NCBI GenBank assembly: GCA_963930775.1
Contig: OZ005691.1
Location: 9,855,000 to 9,918,999, forward strand
Reading direction: 5' to 3'
From: Cliona cf. orientalis
Lineage: Eukaryota > Porifera > Demospongiae > Clionaida > Clionaidae
Length of the DNA: 64,000 nt
Shown: one piece after another, positions 34,802 to 46,995 of the stretch
Layout: each line of letters starts with the position of its first letter
How positions within the stretch are numbered: the stretch's first letter is position 1
Notes under the pieces: generated by a model
What the model was told of the DNA's origin: nothing
What the model saw: only the letters and a program-made list of their open reading frames with translations
The model's database searches: none
Made by a program: the position numbers and the translations under genes

Positions 34802-36290
34802 AGTAACAGCTGCATGTGCATTAACACCTATTATACTCTTAACTATTATTGTACATCCATCAATAGAGTGCATAATATAGAGTATACGTATTATCCTTTC
34901 ACTGTTTAATATTAAATTGATGATGAATCAATTATTGTTGTTCTAGTGTTTTGTATCTTCAACTTTAATTGAGTTAGTACGCAAGTAGTAGAACATTGAA
35001 TTAGCACAATGTCATGCATTCTTTATGCTGCATGGTGCCATTGACTTGCCTTGTGCATCTAATTAACACTACACGCTAAATATACACTCAGGAAAAATAT
35101 GGCTGAACTGACAGTACAGATTTTAATGAGTAGCAGCCTAAATCTGTCTCAATCCTGTGTTTTCACACGATAATTTTTAAGATTTCTGCAGGTATGTGCA
35201 TACTTTTAGCTATTATTGTAAGCAGGAAAAGTTTTTAATATAATGCACTGTAGACTGCCTAATTTCATTATTCGGTAGCCTTACAGGGCAAGTATTGCTT
35301 GCTTCTAAACAGCCTGAAAGGCACCTAGCTTTTTGTCCTGCAACAAGACAAATATAATCAAGCTTGTTTGCTTAATTGCCCCACAAATCTCCATCTCAGT
35401 ATCATAGTAGCCTCATAGTGTTCATGCATTGCTTTTACAATGCTCAAAATGAAAGTATTCATAAATGTTGTGTAAATATCAACAGATGTCCATTCAAGAT
35501 CTGTAGATCAAGCTCAATTTTTATATACAGGGAATCAATTCCATATATGGAGAATCATGTACAGGTATTATAACATACTTACAATGACTAAAGCATGCTC
35601 CAACTGTTTTTATTGACTATAATATTATTGTCAAAACTGCATAGAACATTGTAGAGATCAGATTTGTTGCTTTTGGATTCTGATACGGTAGCTACCAATG
35701 AAGTGCACGCACACCAAGGCATCACACTTGGCATAGGAATACTCATGGCTAACCAAATTGTATCCTACCTATGACTTAGATCTGAGAAAGTGCTACCAAC
35801 AAAATGTTATTGTACCGTGGCTAGGGCAATAATATTAATTGCCCTGCGATCGATAATTATTCCGAGGCTTGTATATTATGTATGATAGACCAGGAGAGTA
35901 ACGAAGTCAATGCACCTTAGGCTTCCCCCTCGCACATTAATTTATGTTCCATACTACCCCACATTAACTATAACATCATTTTCTTAACACTCAAGTCAGC
36001 AACTCTCCAAACATAAGACACAAATAAAACCATTATAAGTCATACTAATGTAAATTTCATGATTGCTAATGCAAGTATGCATGAACACCATTCACTTGTT
36101 AACAGTGACTGTGATAATAACTGTCTTGCCAAATGTTGGAAACTATCGTCAAATAGAGACTAAGAAAGCTAATAAAATTTACGTTTGTAGGTAAGGTAAC
36201 TACAGATCTAAGTCCAAATAAGCAGTGTAATTATATTGGCCAATTGCAGGTGTAATAATGTCCATAAACTACTAGCTAGTCAGCTTTGAC
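34802..36290. other. Intergenic, counterpart of 17004-18847 without the MITE
   Basis: No coding feature. At about 36020 it preserves the empty site of the MITE found at 18230-18585. Confidence 0.6.
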
Positions 36291-38159
36291 TTATGCATCA
36301 AGATAATCAGGAGTAGGTGATCTCATCAGATTTCGTCGATGAAATATTTCCTCTACCACACTTTGATCGTAAGGTCTGTCATCTCTCTCTCTATACTTGT
36401 ATCGCTTGACAACAGTGGAAAACACAACGAAGCCAAACAGAGCGACCACAATTGTGAACAAAAAGTAGGCAAAGCAACAGTTCGTGACAGGAGGGTGATC
36501 TTTTATGCTGCCTTTAGACCAAATGCTATCAGAAGAAATGGGAACAAGGGCAATGGAGCTGATCAACTGAAAGAAACCATTAATGGCAAAGAAGACTCCA
36601 ATGAGAAGACCTTTCATAGAGTGAGGGCTTTGAGCTGAGATGAACTCAAGAATTGTAGCTATGATAATTGGTGGACCCATCGCAAGAAATGTGTTTGGAA
36701 TGATGAGTACTCCCCAAGGCATCTTAAGAATAGGGTATTTTAATGCATGAATTTTGTTCGCTCTTGTGTATGCGAACATACAGTGGCTACCAGTTCCTAG
36801 ATCATCCACTGAGTGAAGATGACCTGCTAGGTCAATGGCCAACATAGATACAGTACCAAGGACATAAAAAAGTAAGCCAACATATAAGCGGGCAATTATT
36901 GATATTCTGTAGCTACGCAGTACTACAAAAGTGTAAATAGGCAAGAAGATGGATGCAAGTGTGTATCTCAGAGCACTACTTTCAAAGATAGCCCAAACTT
37001 TACAGCGGTTGATAAAGTCTTCTCTGTAACCAGTGTGTAGCCCAAATATTTTAAATCCAATGTATGAGGTGGGAATCTCCATCACAAAAATTGCACCAAG
37101 GCTGAGAAGCAATGTCAAGATTCTTAAAAACGTCTTAACATCTTCAACTTGTTCAGTTGTAAAAGGTCCTCCATATCTTGACTTAGCAAAGTCTATTCTA
37201 GAGGGTTTTTCATCATCACTGTAAGTGAAGGCACTACGTTGAAGTGGGTACTTGTGCCTTCTGGCAAAGTTGAGCACCTTAAGCACATTTCCATATGGAT
37301 TATGATAGCCAGGTTCAGTGTAAAACCACTGCCACTTACAGCAAGTTAAGATTAAAAGAAATGGAATACTAACGATTATTAGAATCGGTAGAATATTCCA
37401 AGCAATTCTAACCTTGAAGTTTAAAGCTGTACACTCAGCAGGTGCTCCACCAATGCTCACAAGGGTTGTTCCCAATACATCAGCCCATATTGCCAAGTGA
37501 ATAAAGATGCTCAGTGTTTTACTTGAGGCATCCATAAGTTGGTCTAATCCCAACTGAATAAAATTTGCCTGGAAAGCTACAATACCAATTGCTGCCAGAC
37601 AGAACGTACCAATGCCAATGAAATAGAAAGGAGCAACTTCTTTGAAGGAGAAGTCTTCAAGGAGGCGATTTGAATGACCAAGTCTTGTACCGATCCCAAC
37701 AAGAACAACAATTATGGAGGAAAAAGAGAATGCAAGAAAGCCAAGACCAATCATGACCATCTTAAATCGTCCACAGTAAATATCTGCTAGAAAACCACCC
37801 AGAGGGTAAAACATAGCCATCACTGCAAGTATAGCATAGAAAAACGCTAACGGAGATGATACAGAATTGGCAAAGTGGGTACTCCCATTACTACTAATAG
37901 GTACATAATTTTCAACAAATTCCCCAATTAGGAATTGCTGCAAAGCAAGCAGCTCACCAACAATCATTGTCCACACCAGAATCAGTACAACAGCTTTGTG
38001 CTGTAGACAAACTTGTCTACAACAGAATCTGATATCACCGCAATATTTGCGAAGAGGAACATTAGAATTTGTGCCACTTTTACGTAACGTTGAAAGCAAC
38101 GGTTGAGTCTCAAGATCCATCATCATTACTACAATAATAGTACCTGCAACTATCGACAA
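36291..38159 (-). CDS. SLC15/POT-type transporter, copy 2, full length
   Basis: Single-exon ORF of 622 codons, near-identical to copy 1 but with the arginine codon intact where copy 1 has TGA. POT-type motifs are as in copy 1: GGFLADIYCGRF in the N half and EFISAQSPHSMKGLLIG in the C half. The C-terminal tail is basic then acidic (KRYKYRERDDRPYD ... TPDYLDA). Two codons of the tail (a CATCAT on the plus strand) are missing compared with copy 1. About 12 membrane segments are predicted by eye. Substrate cannot be told; the family carries peptides with protons. The lack of introns differs from the intron-rich neighbours and may mean a retroposed origin or lineage habit. Confidence 0.85.
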   Translation of the reverse strand: MSIVAGTIIVVMMMDLETQPLLSTLRKSGTNSNVPLRKYCGDIRFCCRQVCLQHKAVVLILVWTMIVGELLALQQFLIGEFVENYVPISSNGSTHFANSVSSPLAFFYAILAVMAMFYPLGGFLADIYCGRFKMVMIGLGFLAFSFSSIIVVLVGIGTRLGHSNRLLEDFSFKEVAPFYFIGIGTFCLAAIGIVAFQANFIQLGLDQLMDASSKTLSIFIHLAIWADVLGTTLVSIGGAPAECTALNFKVRIAWNILPILIIVSIPFLLILTCCKWQWFYTEPGYHNPYGNVLKVLNFARRHKYPLQRSAFTYSDDEKPSRIDFAKSRYGGPFTTEQVEDVKTFLRILTLLLSLGAIFVMEIPTSYIGFKIFGLHTGYREDFINRCKVWAIFESSALRYTLASIFLPIYTFVVLRSYRISIIARLYVGLLFYVLGTVSMLAIDLAGHLHSVDDLGTGSHCMFAYTRANKIHALKYPILKMPWGVLIIPNTFLAMGPPIIIATILEFISAQSPHSMKGLLIGVFFAINGFFQLISSIALVPISSDSIWSKGSIKDHPPVTNCCFAYFLFTIVVALFGFVVFSTVVKRYKYRERDDRPYDQSVVEEIFHRRNLMRSPTPDYLDA

Positions 38160-39197
38160 TCTTCAAAATGTAACTGATAACAATATAGCTCCTTGAACAT
38201 GACATCTGTTATTGTGGGCAAAAGGATAAATCTTCAATGGTACTGTGAAGTACTACATTGTTGATTCATCCGGAGTGTTAAAAAACATTAACTTCACAAA
38301 ACCAGCATGGAAAGCGTGATTAGAAGCCATGCACATCAAAGGCACCATGTGTGATTTAATATGTACACAATCCCTGCAAACAAGGAAGTTGACAATGGTA
38401 TCCATGTGTAGCTAATACTTATCATGCACAAAGCATTGTGATTACTGCACATGATGATCATGAACAGTAACACTGTCTGAGGGATAAACCTCATAGTTTA
38501 TCGTTGAAGACCCTTAAACCTAGTGATATATAGGCCAGATGTGTTGGTGGTAAAGAAGGCTAGCTGATTAAAGAGACATATGCACTCATTGCAAGATTCA
38601 TCTGAAAGCAGACCACTTAGACCTTGAAAGTTCAGGAACCATGTAGCTAGCTGAGGAATCGTATTATGAGTAATGCTTCCTTAAGACCTAGATCTGTTAT
38701 TGTGCAGGAAATGCAACTAGAGTAGGGAAAGGTATTTCCAGATGGAGGTAGTTAGTGGACACCTCACACATAATTGTATATGGACGATTGTGCCTTCACC
38801 ATTCACCATGAGGTAGGGGCCATATGAATACCTATCTCTCACTTTCAGGAGGATGCATCCACACAGAAGCTGCACAGCATCCCTCTATTTCGTTTTACCA
38901 AACGCCATTCTTTGATGGCGGCTAAGACTCTGTGTGAAACCAAAACATTGTTTGGAATGTTTGTATTAGAATAATTACATGGGAAATTTGGACTTTCCTA
39001 AATTTTAACTAAGTGTAATAATATGCCAGATTGGAAACCATTTCCAGATGATGTGTTCATATTCCTTTTCATAATTTTTAGATGGATCATCAAAATTAAT
39101 TTAAAGGCAGGATGCAAGAATGATACTATCCAGGATGCATTTGATACCATTTACAGGACATTATCATAATTATTATCAGCTGCAATATTTTATGCAG
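38160..39197. other. Intergenic, counterpart of 20723-22179
   Basis: Lacks the 395-bp element of copy 1 and has several small indels. No feature is recognised. Confidence 0.5.
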
Positions 39198-39673
39198 TCT
39201 TGTCCAACAAAGGTCAAATAATAATAACAATCCACCAAATCCACCTACGAATACTACCGCTCCCTCAACAACTCAAATTCAATCTAAACCTGTAAAAGAA
39301 GAAATTCAGCCGTCACCACAACCCCAGTCGCCAGCTTCTTCCAGAGCTAAAGCCATGGCCGTCAACTACAAGCAAATGCTCAACATACACTGTCAGAGGA
39401 ACCACATCACACACATCTATGACTGTGTGGCTTCTGAAGATGCTGTGGGCTACGTCGCCACAGTGAAGGTGTCTGGTCAAGTCTTTACGTTGAAGAATCA
39501 CGGAACAAAGAGGGCCGCAGAGACTGACGCTGCTGGAGAAGCTGTGAAGGCTCTAGGGTTGGTGGGGCCGCAGGGAGAGTATCAGCCACAGCAAGGACAG
39601 GGGAAGACGGGGTCCGGATATTACGGCAGCGGCGGTGGTCATACACAGCCATCTTCAGTCTCTCAACCTCAGG
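39198..39673 (+). CDS. Double-stranded RNA-binding domain exon, copy 2 (partial gene)
   Basis: Same length (476 bases), same acceptor and phase-1 donor as 22180-22655. Residue changes are few (for example INYK to VNYK, FTSK to FTLK). The DSRM domain is intact. No neighbouring exon was identified. Confidence 0.7.
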
Positions 39674-39789
39674 GTAAGTAGTGATGTTGATGTGGATGCT
39701 TACTGCTGCTATTGGTTAGGCACAAGTAGTTAATCGAATACAACGTATGATCCAATCTAATGTAAGAAATTAGCGTTTTACAAATTCTC

Positions 39790-40020
39790 ATAATTACCTA
39801 CATTACCTACATTACCCTATAGTTGTAACAAATACTGTGATCCGATTGGTCACTCGAGGCCCGAGGCTGTAGCATCCCAAGCAAAGCAACGTAAAATAGT
39901 GGACCTCCAACTGACCAATCAGATTCCTGACCTACATTACCCTACAATACCTTACAATACCTTAAAATACCATACAATACCTTATAATACCTACAATACC
40001 TACATTACCCTATATAGCTA
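39790..40020. repeat. CCAAT-containing tandem repeat, copy 2
   Basis: Counterpart of 22778-23165 with one unit fewer; inverted GATTGGTCA / TGACCAATC motifs are kept. Confidence 0.7.
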
Positions 40021-40128
40021 GTTGTATTAAACAAATATATACTGTGATCCGATTGGTCAGTTCGTGCTGCTGCAGCTGGCACGCTGTACTACATACGTAA
40101 TTTTGACAAGTGAAAAAAAAAAATAGTC

Positions 40129-40444
40129 CCAATCATCCCTCCCCCCGGGCCGAGGTGCCGCAGCTTCGGTGATCCGTTTGGGAGTGATACTGCGGACATT
40201 ACCGCAGGCATACTTCCAGGGATGGGGGGTATTCAAGGGAGGAACCTGGGCGACCCCTAAGCCATATATGCCCAGGACCATGTGCAGTTTTCAGCTGCAG
40301 GTGCCAGAGGGGATACCCCTGACACCGTCTAGCCCCGTTATCGATAGTACCTCCCAGAAAATGCTATTTATTGAGCTGGGACAGGGAGTAGCAAAACGCG
40401 TATGGTTTTCACGTTGGAATGTACAGACCGTGACGTATTAATTA
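40129..40444 (+). other. GC-rich block with conserved 90-codon ORF, copy 2
   Basis: ORF 40169-40441 is open as in copy 1, with two conservative changes (T to I and P to Q) plus silent ones. Unknown function. Confidence 0.35.
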
Positions 40445-41102
40445 AAAGCTATGAATATCATTAATTCTATACCGCGGCGCGCGCCAAAGTGTATCTCAGC
40501 AACGGAAAGAGCTGTGGAGCTGGAACAACAACCAAAATGTAGCTCTTGAGCAGATGAAAGCAGCTACCATGGTCCTGAACATGTTAGACTATACCATGGT
40601 ATACATACCAAGCTTCTTCAAAGACAACCTTACATGTATGATTGTCACGTTTATATATTATACTCAGACCAAAAAACATATTTCGGTTAAACGGTAATAG
40701 TTATGGAGCTGGAACAAAGACCAAAATGTAGCTCATAATCTAATGAAAATTATTTTCAGACAATCAGTGTCCTTAATACCTGGAGGGCATTACTGTGAAT
40801 AACTCATGCATATTATCCCATCATTATTACATCAAACATACTTGTTATATTGTAATTATTATAATAATATTATTATTATAGCATACATGTACTCTTTTTA
40901 ATTATTAATATATCCTGATTCACCCTTGTATCCTAGGTAACAGGGGTATTATAACTAAAATATTGACCTCCCCCAGGAAATTATAATCCCCTGTGAACAC
41001 CATAATTATAGTGCACTGCACTAAAAATATGCCAGCCAACGACTTCTACCAGATAAATGCAACCACTAAGAAACTGACCAATCAGGATATATATCAGATG
41101 TC

Positions 41103-41203
41103 GCATGGTAGGCACGTGTATTATGGATTATAAAGCCCCTCCCCCTCGGGCTGCGCCCTCGGGGTCATAGCCTTTATAATCCATAATACACTCCCTACCA
41201 TGC
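41103..41203. repeat. 100-bp imperfect palindrome, copy 2
   Basis: Same structure as 24230-24330; the arms differ by one or two bases from copy 1. Confidence 0.8.
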
Positions 41204-41265
41204 AATATCTATTACTTATTATTATTATTATCATGGTGCACATGATCGAAACTGGCATTCCAGGA

Positions 41266-41361
41266 TTGGGGGGGGGGGGGGGGGGGGGGGGATAATATAA
41301 TCAAGGGAGGAGCATGGGTGACTCTCTAGAAAAGAGTCATTAATATTATTATTAATTCCAG
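41266..41361. repeat. Copy-2-specific ~95-bp segment with a long G run
   Basis: Relative to copy 1 (near 24394) an extra segment starts at a CCAG and ends with another CCAG, including about 22 consecutive G at 41270-41291. A direct ATTCCAG at both ends suggests slippage or microhomology-mediated gain or loss. Confidence 0.6.
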
Positions 41362-41582
41362 AACCTTAAGCTTACAGCAGTTTTTTATGATGTCAGTAAA
41401 ATTATATCAGACTTAGTAATAGTGCATGTGCATAATTAGACAAAAAAATAATACTCGTAATAATAATAATAATATTACTACAGCAATGGCTAATATTCTG
41501 AAATATTAATTTTTGTAGCCTAATAATTATTGTGAGTCAATATTCCATTACAATGACCGGGCTGGCATACAAGTCTCAAGCT

Positions 41583-44007
41583 CTACATCATGAGGAGAAG
41601 TGTGATGAGGATCAAAGTGAACTGCACGACTGCAGCAGTGAGCATGTGCAGTAGGGGAGGGGAGGAACTGGCACTGTCGCCATCCACTGTGATCTTGTAC
41701 CCAAACCCACGATGCGTAGCACACTGAAGTGATTATAACACACACACAAGGAATTGAAATAATGCGATACATAGTCAGACCTAGATAGTTTCAATGTTAT
41801 GGTAAGGGGTCAACAGATGTATCATAAAATTTAATTACTGTATAGCCGGAAATATTGGCGGGAATTAAATTTGGTGGTTGAGCCCAAAATCGCTATTGCA
41901 AGAATATTAGCGGATTTAAATTTGGCAGTACGGTACGGGATCGCCATTTTGGCGGATTTTAATTTGGCGGTTGTAATATAGACCCCAAACCGCCAAATTT
42001 TATCCCCCACCAAATTTTCCGGCTATACGGTATTATTATTGGTCGAAATATCCCTAATGCACCCTTCTCTCAGGCTCATGGACTGTCATAAAAAATACTC
42101 AATAACTGAGAAACTGCACCCATAATTTTAATTTATTGCATTCAATAATTACAAAGATTAATAATAATTAGGTGTTGATTTCTTTTACTCCTCCTGACCT
42201 GATAATAGACAGTGTTGGGTGTTGTGTCATCCGGAGTCCAGGTAAAGCTAGCCTCACGGTTGATGTCAGCTATGGACGCATTGGAACAGGTATCCCCCCT
42301 AGACAATCCGGCAAGGTACTCCTGGAAGGTCCCACATTCGTCCAAAGCTGTGCGGGCAGCTGGCGTCTCCGTGTACTCACAGTAGGGACCAACTGTACGT
42401 AGTACACACAGGGAATGGTCATACAATAATTGCAATGTATAAATCTAAAGAAAATGTTAATTCATTCAAAGCCCAAAGATTAAAATTAATTTAATTTGTC
42501 CATCTGTAGAGGTGCAATCAATCGTATAATGCATTGTATGATCCTTATAAACTAGTCAGATGCTTTTTCGTCATGTGAGGTCAAACTTATGTATATATTC
42601 TTGCCTCTAGTCCCCAAAACACGTTTCGAGCTTATGGATGAATGTACTGATAACTTAATTACGCCTTTGATCGTAAAGAAAAATATATTATATCATTAGC
42701 TACTTACTTCCAACTGGAGTTCCATCCTCAGAGAATCCTGCATACACTGTTTCTGCCTGCAATGCAATGAGGAAGAGTAGTGTGTATACAAGCCCTAGCA
42801 ATTGGTAGCACAAAATCAAAACAGGCCCTGTTTCCCGACGACCTTTACCAACGCCTAGAAGCCATTAGTAGGTAAAGGTCGTCAATTGAAAATGTTATAC
42901 AATGACTGTCAGGTATCACAATCTAGCGAGAGACAATAACTTTTATGATTATTATGTTCACCTGTCTCTGTACTTCTAAGTTCTTCAACCTCCCACCAAC
43001 AGTTGAGTCGGTGATATAGAAGGGATGATATCGTGAGTTACCCGGTGAGGCGGGATCATCCCCTCCCTCCGATATGAAGGAGTAAGTGTACCCCCGACTG
43101 ACCATCAGATGAGGGATCAGAGTGTCATTGATGTACCACGAGTAACCCCACCCAGCTCGACCTGAGTAATTGTGCATGGTGGGAGGAAATATCATTACAC
43201 ATCTGAGGATTTGGCCTTACGTATCTCTTTCTTCTAGTTACATTAAATAATTTTAGTGTATTTCGTTAAATCCGCACACCAATTCACTTTCCCTTCTTCC
43301 CTCTCTCCTGCACTCTCTTCCTACAAGTCTTGAAATCTTGAACTACCTTTCCCCTCCCCCTTCCCTCTTGCCCCCTTGGGCTCCATTAGGGCCCCTAGCT
43401 CCCCCCTCCCCCTTGCCCCCTTGGGCCCCGCTTCCCTCTCTTTCTCACTGCATACCGGCAATGGATGCATGCATATATATCCTCTTCCCCTGACTTCCCC
43501 CCCCTTGGGCCCCCCTTCTCCCTTGCCCCCATGGCCCCCCTTCTCTCTCTTTCTCACTCCATACCGGCAATGGATGCGTATCCTCTTTGGCCACCAGTTG
43601 GTCCAATGCTTGCCACGAACACGGCATTCTGTCCTCGAACGTCAAACACCCTCTCGTTGAAGGAGTGGCAGATGGGGCAGACAAAGTCAGCCGCTCCACA
43701 CAGGTTGCTTGGGGATCGACCAAGCCTGAGGGGCACATCTGACACTGCAGGTATGGAAATTCAAATTCAACTTTGCATCAATATCAGCGAAGGCACATTA
43801 TATTACTACCTAATGATAGGAGTTAACAATAATAATATTATTATTACATTAGATGCGTCATGGAGTATTAATCATAATAGCATAAAATCTCGCGGGCGCA
43901 AACCACACCAATATGCAGTCAATGATTATAATATCCAAGGTACTGTAGTCCACAGATCTGGAGGCTTTCTCTCTCTCCCTCTCTCCTTCTCTCGCTCTCT
44001 CTCTCTC

Positions 44008-44054
<47 letters not shown>

Positions 44055-46810
44055 TTAGGCTTCTCTTTCTCTGCATTAGCATCAATTATTCTATGGTGGG
44101 TACATACCCTCCGTTCTGATGAAGTGTTTGAATGCAGTCTCCTCTATTCCGCCAATTGCCCACAGTACGTACTGGCTCACATCAGGGTCAAAGGTCAAAT
44201 CGCAAGTGCTGTCAGCTGAAAATAAACAATAAACTTATAACTCCAATAATTAACCACAGGACCATTCTGTTGTAAACAAGTCTATATACACCCTTATTCC
44301 CAATATATAATGTTTTTGTGGAGTTAGAGATGAGTAAAAAAAATGCTAACAAAATTCCGGCTTAGGGGACAAAACTCACCCTTCTCTAGTTAGCATATTA
44401 AATTACTCACTCGTAGTGAAGGGTTTTTCGAATGCTATGCACTGTATTCCGTCCTCCCTGCTTCCCTGCACACTGCCCGGGACGATGTCATCGGTACACT
44501 GGCCGCCAGAGTGCTGGACGTCCGGACACACTCCACTGCCTTCACGACACTGAAACAGGTAAACAATGGAATATAACTAAAAATCAGTACCTGTAGTAAT
44601 ATTATTAGATCTCCGGCAGCAATAATTTATTTTTCTGTGGTTATGAGGTAATGAGGTACCGGTATATAAATGTATAAGGTACAGGACGTAAACAAGATTT
44701 AGTGCTTATCTGGATTGAATTCACAGAGCAGGAAATTATTTCAAGACGACTACGTATGTACCAATTTTTGCCTTTTAATTGCTTAACTATTAGCTGGTAC
44801 AAGTTATAACAATCAGACACCTAACCCTTCCTTAAAGCATTGGAATAATGACGGGCTGAGAACCATAGTGGGCTAACCCCGAATTAAATGTGGGGAATTG
44901 TCTTAAAAGCCCCAAAAATGGACTAAAAACCATACATTGTACTCTACCAATTTACTGAAATTTTCAGAAATGTGAATTTTCTGCCGCTCATGAGACGTAT
45001 TTTAAACATAATAATATTTTCAAGATTCGTGGGGCTAATTCAACATTTGTGGGTTAGCCCACTATGCCTTCAATTAATAGTCTCCTACCTACTTACCTGG
45101 GTGTAGCTCTCCAGGTAGTAGTCAACAGCATTAGCCGCTCCAGTGGCAGCGTCGATCCATGCCACTGTGACATCACCTCCCTGCATTCTGACGCTGTCCG
45201 CTTCTCCACTTAGTCCAAAGGCTACGTACTGGTTCACATACAGCTCCCTACGTGATATTATAAAGTCGTTAAGTGATATTAGTGTGTATAAAAAATTCAT
45301 GATAATCGGGGATATTGAGGTAAATATCATTATACAGATCCGAGTAGTATCATGAAGTGGTAAAAAGTGTCACAGTATGAGGAATTTATGTAAATCAGCC
45401 TAAACAGAGCTCTTGAAAAATATTATTTACATAATTTTAGTATTTCAGGCATTTTAATGTATGGCATGATAAAAATTTATGTGGCACAACTTTATGCAAC
45501 CGGTGTGTGAATTGCATAATTTGTATGCCGTAAATAAACATAAAACTGTCGCTTTACAGTACTTCCTGTCTATCCATTCCTTCATGTCACCTCAGCCAGC
45601 CTTCCCCAAATTCTGACGTACAGTTATAACATGCCCATTAGAAATGACACCAGATGGTAAAGATCTATAACTTTAGAGTTCTAACCAGCTATATACCGTA
45701 CTTAATCTAATACTATGTATGGATTTCAATTTTAAAAAAGCGCGATTTTCTGGTAAAGGTCGTCAATCGCTCCATATACATGTATTAGTCTCGTGCCCAG
45801 CCCCCTTCATGCACGCGCGGGAAAGGGTCTGGTCAAAAGGGTCGCACTTACGCGTCCGGTTGGAATGCAATAATTGGCAATTCAGGTGTGTGTACAATAG
45901 AAACTAACCGCCACTTCCGTACCGTGTGTATAGACCGAGCGCACGCGCGTACGTACGGATCACGCATAATTACATTACACTAATGTCATGTGACCATGGT
46001 TCTGCAACCTGATTGGGCCACAATATACGTACCTCGAGGACAAGGAAATGCGACCCTTTTGACCAGACCCTTTCTCACGCGTGCATGAAGGGGGCTGGGC
46101 ACGAGACTAATACATGTATATACGTTATGAGAATTTGATTTCTTACATTAGATTGGATCATACGATTAACTACGGTATGCAGATGCATAATGTATTTGTA
46201 TGTGAGCATTGTTCCAAGTCTCATTCCCATTCCAGACTACTGGGGAGATGTGACAATAATAATATTATTACCGGGGAGGGGGGGGGGGGGTATAAATTTG
46301 GCAATAGACTGATGCAACTAATTCTTTTTCGTTGCTTACGTAAGGTCCTCCTGTCGGCATCCACACAGCAGGAAGCTGATTGTTGAGTTGTCCTGGTTGA
46401 CAGTCCATCCCAGCTTCAGCTGCTCGTGAAGGACTTCGCAGTTCTCATAGGACCCCAGATCTAGCTGACCTTTAGTCGCGAAAATTATTAATCGGAATGC
46501 GGAAGTGAATTTTTAACTATCAACAATTAACATTAATAATAATTGCTGCTAATTATGATTAATATACGCGTACAGCGTTTGGCAATAGCTATTCCTACCA
46601 ATTTGCATGCAACGTAATTTGCATACATCACTTTGAATGCATAGTGCACTCAAGCATTCTATAAACCTTGCGCTTGCATAATTTCAAGAGTCACTTCTGC
46701 GGCACGCGCACGTCCTCTTGCGCCTATCGTTAGTTGATAATTCTAGCTTGCTTACCTCTGGATATGCAGATCAGTCCAAGACACAACGCAGCGACTCTCA
46801 AAAGCCCCAT
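41583..46810 (-). CDS. Skeletor-like secreted DOMON protein with hydrophobic C-terminal tail
   Basis: Ten exons, minus strand: 46756-46810, 46340-46469, 45097-45247, 44411-44549, 44108-44215, 43565-43744, 42962-43215, 42708-42756, 42199-42392, 41583-41723; 466 codons, all phases agree. Residues 1-18 are a signal peptide (MGLLRVAALCLGLICIS). About 20-195 is a DOMON domain (YVAFGLSGEADS, GGDVTVAWID). About 255-435 is the Skeletor C-terminal domain: SGRAGWGYSWYINDTLIP, YHPFYITD, TPNTVYYQCATHRG. 440-466 is a hydrophobic end (membrane or GPI anchor). DOMON domains bind haem or sugars; Skeletor proteins act in extracellular matrix or cuticle. The exon 7 acceptor is weak. Last exon also duplicated at 24630-24770. 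Confidence 0.85.
41836..42032. mobile_element. 197-bp MITE with TACTGTATAGCCGG termini
   Basis: Left end TACTGTATAGCCGGAAA is inverted at the right as TTTTCCGGCTATACGGTA. Internal short segments such as AAATTTGGCGG recur in both orientations. It lies in the last intron of the Skeletor-like gene. In copy 1 only the first ~16 bases (24874-24890) are present, so the duplication boundary is inside this element's left end. Confidence 0.75.
42837..42883. repeat. Hairpin of a dispersed GACGACCTTTACC motif
   Basis: GACGACCTTTACC (42837-42849) and GGTAAAGGTCGTC (42871-42883) are perfect inverted 13-mers separated by 21 bases, in an intron. Single copies of the motif occur elsewhere in the window. Confidence 0.8.
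43250..43560. repeat. Pyrimidine-rich intron segment with a duplicated splice donor
   Basis: C/T-rich on the plus strand. About 109 bases, including the exon-6 donor area CATACCGGCAATGGATG, are repeated (43451 and 43560), so a second potential donor lies 109 bases downstream of the used one. Proline/leucine ORFs here are artefacts. Confidence 0.6.
43968..44056. repeat. (CT)n-rich microsatellite in an intron
   Basis: Interrupted CTCTCTCT run in the fifth intron of the Skeletor-like gene. Confidence 0.9.
45776..46131. mobile_element. ~350-bp hAT-like MITE with ~70-bp arms
   Basis: TAGTCTCGTGCCCAGCCCCC (from 45786) through GGGTCGC (45845) is inverted at 46049-46113. ATACATGTAT is found outside both ends, possibly an 8-10 bp target duplication, though it is palindromic. 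No coding capacity. It sits in the second intron of the Skeletor-like gene. Confidence 0.75.
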
Positions 46811-46995
46811 ATTTACCTTCCGACTGCTTCGATCTGCCTGCTCGAATTTATTTTTGCGAATTCTACGGCCAGCGTACAAGTAGGCGTGGCTAATCATAAT
46901 GAATTATGGTGCGTGAAAGCCGCGTGCGCACGGATTGAGGACTTTGACCTTAACGGCGGAACGTTTGGCGCGCTCTAAATAAAGATGTTTGCAGC
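46811..46995. promoter_or_regulatory. Shared divergent promoter region (Skeletor-like / UBE2T)
   Basis: Only 185 bases separate the two start codons, which face opposite ways. Both 5' UTRs and any promoter must fall in or overlap this stretch. It has GC-rich patches (GCGTGAAAGCCGCGTGCGC) and no clear TATA box on the UBE2T side. Confidence 0.6.

Noticed and set aside
43465-44058. 197-aa Pro/Leu ORF on the plus strand
   Set aside because: Low-complexity pyrimidine-rich intron sequence opposite the Skeletor-like gene.
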